Source of the DNA: Celoporthe dispersa
Lineage: Eukaryota; Ascomycota; Sordariomycetes; Diaporthales; Cryphonectriaceae
DNA: 64,000 nt
Assembly (NCBI GenBank): GCA_016584495.1
Contig: WAID01000005.1
Location: forward strand, 124,001-188,000
Direction of reading: 5' to 3'
The position numbers and the translations under genes are program-made. Position 1 is the first letter of the stretch. Each line of letters begins with the position of its first letter. Positions 59,699-64,000 of the stretch are shown one piece after another. The notes below the pieces were generated by a model. It saw nothing but the letters and a program-made list of their open reading frames with translations. It was not told the DNA's origin and searched no databases.

Positions 59699-60754
59699 GA
59701 GGAGGAGGGCTCGCAAGGCAACGCACAACTAATTAAATAGTAAAAGAGCGAAAGACGACGAGCCCGGGGAAGAACAAAAAAAGGCTCAAGAAGCGAACGA
59801 AGAGCGCGTTACGAATCACGAAACCACTTCACCAGGGAACAGCCTCGCTCACGATGGCCTCACTTGTGGCCTGAAGGTCTCGGGGCTTTTATACCAACAC
59901 CGAAAAAAAAGATAGGGGGGGGGGGGAGAAAAGAAGAGAAAAAAAAAAAGAGAGGATAAGGAAAAAATAATGCGATCTTACCCGAGGCTCACGACCTGAA
60001 CGCAGCAAAAGTCTTTCGAGGCACAACTCCAATCTCGGGTTATACCCACACGCAAATCCTACAGCAATGCTGTGTACACCATCGCAAATACTCAAACCCA
60101 CTCAATAGCGTACAAGTCGCCGCCCCCAGGCTGACATTGTGGACATTTTCGAGCCCGCTGCCAGGGGTAGCCTCTGTTATACGTGCCTAAGTGCAGTACA
60201 ACGTTGTAGCCAAGGCTACGCCGTCTCCCTGGCGCATGGCTAGTAGCAGTACCGCAAGAGATTAGTGCGGCTCAGCACCGACCAGGTGATCCTCAATAGG
60301 AATAGTATCGTGAGCGAGAGAAGGGGGGCTTTAATAAGCTCGTGGGTCATTCCGAGGTGGCGGTTGGCTGTGGAACTCATTAGCTTTTAAGCTTACCATG
60401 CACGCCCTGCTATACGGGCTGACAAACTGCTGCAGTCGTCCGTATAGATGCATTGAAGGTGGTGGACTAGGTATCCTCGTTCCACTTCGGGCTCGTTCTG
60501 GGCAGCTCGTCTTACACTGCACAGCCCGCGGGAGCCTGGAAAGGTCCCCTGGTTTGATTACATGCCAAGCAATCTGGCCGAAGGATTTCAATGCTCCATC
60601 ACACTAAGACCGTATCAAACCAGGTGAAGCCCACCCCTTATAGCCCCCTTAAAGGGTGCTCTCTAAATAAAATGTAAAATCATGCTCGGAGGACGACGAG
60701 AGCCGGTGCTGGTAGCAGAAGAAACCTCCTCCAAGTTGTCTGTATGGCTTCATC
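59699..60754. other. Divergent promoter region between the two glycosyltransferase genes
   Basis: About 1 kb between divergent start codons. It contains a run of about a dozen G at 59915-59926 followed by A-rich tracts at 59939-59949, which are slippage-prone. No gene is seen. The arrangement would allow co-regulation of the GT2 and GT31-like genes. Confidence 0.35.
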
Positions 60755-62373
60755 ATGAGCATCATATACAGAAACAACCGGCTGGTGCCGGCCATCATTA
60801 TCACAGCCTGCCTATGGCTGTTTATTGTTTTCCTGGATCCCGCCAGTGTTCGCTTTCCCGGGCTCCGGGCTGGGGAGACAACAACAGCACGGGTCATCGA
60901 GATTATACCCGATATTAAGCCACAAGAGGATGCCACAAAACCCTCGGTAATAATATCATCACCGCCTCCAGGAAATGATGAGCCGCACGTGTCTACCCCC
61001 TGGAGCTCAGCTGTTGAGGAGGACGAGCAAGACTACGTCTCTTCCCCGCCAAAACAGACCGCTGGTGGACAGGTCGCACCTGAAGACGTCCTGCTCATCG
61101 TCAAGACCGGCGGGACCTCCATGTGGAAGCGGCTCCTGATCCACCTGACGACCACACTCGCCCCAGAACGCATCCCGCTCAGGAACACCGTCATCTACTC
61201 CGACAGCCCAGACACCATCGGCGCCTACCAGGTCATCGATATCCTCGCCAACACGTCAAGCGCGACCCTCAGCTCGTCCGAGTTCGACGTCTACCGCTCC
61301 CAGCGCGAGTACGGCGCCAACAACGTGTACCTGGAGGCCGCGGGTGTCGATGGCGACGACTGGGAGCCCGCAGGGCGGCTGGGTCATCGACAAGTACAAA
61401 TTCATGCCGCTCGTCCAGCACGCGGGGGAGAACTGGCCGGACGCCAAGTGGTACATCTACACAGAGGACGACACCTACATGTTCCTGCCCAACGTGCTGG
61501 GTTACCTCTCGCAGTTCGACCACACCGAGGCGCACTGGCTGGGGAGCTACGCCGCCAAGTCGGACGTGGTCTTCGCGCAGGGCGGTGCCGGTTTTGCCCT
61601 GAGCAGGGGCGCCTGGGAGAAGAGCTTCGGACAGAACCCGACCATCTCGACTGAGTACGAGCGGTACACAGCCGGCCACTGCTGTGGCGACCAGGTGCTG
61701 GGCCACGCGCTGAACCGGTACGGCGTGCACCTTGGTGAGAACGGCGGTGACGAGACGTTCCGGTACGGGTTCAACCCGCTCGTCCACTGGACGTTTGCAT
61801 TCGAGAGATGGAGCTGGTGTCTGCCGCTGTACTCGTGGCACAAGGTCCATGCGAGGGACGTGGCGAGGTATTATGAGCTGGAACAAGCCTGGGACTTTAC
61901 TGTGAGTTTTGCCTGGATGAGAGAGAGAGAGAGAGGTGATCACTTGCAAGTATTGGCAGGTCATACATGCTAACTCCTCATCACAGAAACCACTAACCCA
62001 TGGAGATTTCTTCATGCACATGATCGCGCCCGAGCTTGGGAGGAGAAAAGAGTGGTGGGACAACATGTCGAGCAAGTTCAGCGTCACCTCGGCGAACAAG
62101 GACGACCCGCCTATGCCGGAGGCAGTGAAGGATGTCAAGACCTGGAGAGCCGCCTGGAATGACGTTGATTCTTGTGAGGCCGCCTGTGAAGCCTGGGAAG
62201 AATGCACCCAGTGGAGTTTTGTGGAGGACCTCTGCAAGATGGACGACAAGGCTGTGATGGGCAAGGGATACGCACCCGAGATGTCGCAGAGGAAGACCGC
62301 GCTCATGACCACGAGCGGCTGGATGAAGGAGAGGGTCGCGGAATGGAGCTCCCATTGCGCCACAAGGGCATGA
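60755..62373 (+). CDS. Type II membrane GT31-like glycosyltransferase with C-terminal PAN/Apple-like domain, one-base frameshift
   Basis: Exons 60755-61901 and 61987-62373 would give about 510 residues. There is a short cytosolic tail, one TM anchor (LVPAIIITACLWLFIVFLD) and a Pro/Ser stem. The catalytic domain has LLIVKTGGTSMWKRL, the metal-binding YTEDDTYMFLPN, GGAGFALSRGAW, HCCGDQVLGHAL and PLTHGDFFMHMI. A C-terminal Cys module (WNDVDSCEAACEAWEECTQW) resembles PAN/Apple repeats. The frame changes at a three-G run at 61373-61375 (one G too many): WEPAG is in one frame and GWVIDKYKF in the next. It is a Golgi enzyme by topology, probably a beta-1,3-type transferase; donor and acceptor are unknown. 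The intron carries a (GA)n microsatellite. Confidence 0.75.
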
Positions 62374-62628
62374 TTTGGAAGATAGAAAATGAACGAATAC
62401 TGCATTAGAGCCACCTGACATGAGACCTTCAAGTTTTTCCAAGATGAATCCATAGAAAGCAAAAAGCTGATTCTATTTTCTGGAGGAACTGTCCACGTTT
62501 CATATTAATAATGCCACCCACAAGTCTACAGGCTAGCTATGTTGTATGCCCGAGATTCGTCTTCTTAAACACAATGTACCACCATCCGATATCATGCCTA
62601 CGCTGCTTCCTCCTCGGCACCAATGAGC
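62374..62628. other. Spacer between convergent genes
   Basis: Short 3' flanks. No gene is seen. Confidence 0.5.
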
Positions 62629-63413
62629 TCATGCCAGAACCAGCCCAGACATGTTGAGCATTTGAGGAGTGATCTTGTGGGTAATGATGGGAATCGTAAT
62701 ATGCGGACGGGGAAATTGGGTCATCTCAGAGCGAGTATCCCATTTGTTGCTGCCACACTCGCCATTGCCCTCCGGATCACGACCAAACGATGTGTTGTCA
62801 CTAAAGTCCACCCATCCTCCGCTGGTGGTGCCGCACTGCGCGTCCACCTCGGCGTTCATCTGGTCCGCCTTGTACTTGAAGCTGCTGCTGCAGTCACCGA
62901 GGGTAATCTTGCCATTCTTGGGCGTGTCACAGGTCCAGTATTTGACGTTGGCACCGCTGGCCCCCTCGTGGTCACCGCCAGTCGCGCCGTCGCCCCATTC
63001 ACCCTTCCATTGGTCCCACTGGCCTATCGACGTCGAGGGCCCTGATGCTGCGCACCAGTCGAGCATGTTGGCCTCGGCTGTGTCCAGATCGCCATTGCTG
63101 ATGGAGCTCGAGCTGCAGGATACGCCTGAGTAGTGATCACAGTTAGCACTTGCTCTCTTCAGTTTTGTTCAAGTAAATAGGCGTAGAACTTCAGATTAGC
63201 TTGCAGGATGACTGATTAATAGAAGTGCCTGCAGTGATGAGAAAAACTCCAAAAGACAGTGGGAGGCTGGAAGGGGCTAGATAAAAACATACTGGTCACC
63301 ACAGGATCATCCCGACGCTGAAATGATAGATCGCGCCTAGCAGCAAGAGGAGTAAAGGCGGATGCATAACCGATAGCAGAGACGAGAGTGAGTGTGGCCG
63401 CAAGGGAAGGCAT
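62629..63413 (-). CDS. Secreted Cys-containing protein of unknown function
   Basis: Two exons (63293-63413, 62629-63125) encode 205 residues. The signal peptide SLAATLTLVSAIGYASAF is followed by a dibasic/Arg-rich pro-segment (LAARRDLSFQRRDD), suggesting Kex2 processing. The mature domain has six Cys (SVSCSSSS, LDWCAAS, YWTCDTP, LGDCSSS, DAQCGTT, NGECGSN) and many Trp and Gly. The last 30 residues are Ile/Pro-rich (RPHITIPIITHKITPQML). The acceptor ACTCAG and donor A|GTATGT keep phase. No family is recognised with confidence. It resembles small secreted proteins shared among plant-associated ascomycetes. Confidence 0.62.
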
Positions 63414-64000
63414 GGTGAATGATGCGTTTCGAGGAGGCAGAAAAAGGCCTCTTGTTCTTGTGTTAAATGAAGTAAATGAGCGTGGTGTTTTCGGAAGGAA
63501 GGCGTGATTATACAATATTTATTACATAAAGCTCCCTGCAGACCAGCTGCTGAGGTTGGAACAAAGTTATGAGAAGTGAGAAATATTGGAAGTGGAATGA
63601 AGAGTCAGGATCCTGCCTGGTTCGCGACAACCAAGACTCTCAAGATTCATCATCCGGTCAGTGCAGCACTTGCTTTTATATATATATAAGTAGGTCAAAG
63701 GCTATCGCAAAAGACGACCACTGGGCCACCGCAAGGTCGCTGGCGGGCTGTGAGTAATCTCCTCCAAACGATGTTGGGCTTATCATCTGTGCTGTCTCCT
63801 ACAACGTTGGGCTTACTAATGTTACAGGTATCAATTAATGGGAAAAGAGATCAGACGAATGCAGGTAGTCTACAGAGTCATCATCTTGCTGGTAGCTATA
63901 TTGTCACTTAGGAAGCGGTGACTTTGGTGCCAAAACTTGAGTGGTAAAGCCTATGCACAGCAGGCTGAGCCTGCAACTGCGTAGGTCGCCAGCCTTGCTT
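63414..64000. other. Right edge, no gene seen
   Basis: Promoter of the secreted protein, then AT-rich sequence with a short (TA)n run at 63678-63687. Nothing else is recognised; a gene may begin beyond the window. Confidence 0.4.

Noticed and set aside
1..64000. CRISPR arrays, bacterial-type operons, rRNA or tRNA genes
   Set aside because: None seen. The repeats present are coding minisatellites, microsatellites or transposon relics in a fungal nuclear context.

Overview
The window is nuclear DNA of a filamentous ascomycete (Pezizomycotina; Sordariomycetes is only a guess). Genes carry short introns (about 50-100 bases) with GT..AG or GC..AG borders. The protein families are typical of such fungi: HET-domain NLR-like proteins, PTH11-like seven-helix proteins, an AflJ-like regulator, sedolisin, and many small cysteine-rich secreted proteins. 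I found no rRNA, tRNA or CRISPR array.

Layout. 0.1-6.7 kb: the edge of a secondary-metabolite cluster with an AflJ/AflS-like coactivator, a 14-helix MFS exporter and a cytochrome P450, the last two sharing a divergent promoter. 7-25 kb: an island of allorecognition and programmed-cell-death genes. It holds a HET/NB-ARC/TPR NLR-like gene with nine near-identical 126-bp TPR units, a probable fungal gasdermin facing a subtilisin-like protease tail to tail, a C2H2-like zinc-finger gene, and a HET/NACHT/WD40 (HET-E type) gene with eleven near-identical 126-bp WD40 units. Transposon relics lie among and beside these genes: two MITE-like copies, two LTR-like relics, and a decayed Crypton-type recombinase at 26-27.7 kb. 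28-41.6 kb: metabolic and membrane genes, namely 3-ketodihydrosphingosine reductase, a PTH11-like protein, a secreted GMC oxidoreductase, the mitochondrial Fe-S exporter ATM1, an unknown protein and a second PTH11-like protein. 41.6-45.6 kb shows no gene. 45.6-63.4 kb: mostly secreted or surface functions, namely a Ser/Ala-rich secreted protein, a PIR-repeat GPI wall protein, a carboxylesterase, a Cys-rich effector-like protein, a sedolisin, another small Cys protein, a GT2 polysaccharide synthase, a GT31-like/PAN glycosyltransferase and a third Cys-rich secreted protein.

How the genes may work together. In Podospora anserina the gasdermin HET-Q1 is cleaved by the subtilisin-like HET-Q2 encoded next to it. 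The 13.6-18.3 kb pair has the same composition, so it is probably a pore-former and its activating protease, here beside two NLR-type sensor genes with fast-evolving repeat arrays.

Caution on sequence quality. At least eight genes are broken by single-base shifts, nearly all at mononucleotide runs, and one of them is the normally essential ATM1. I read most of these breaks as sequencing or assembly errors rather than true pseudogenes.
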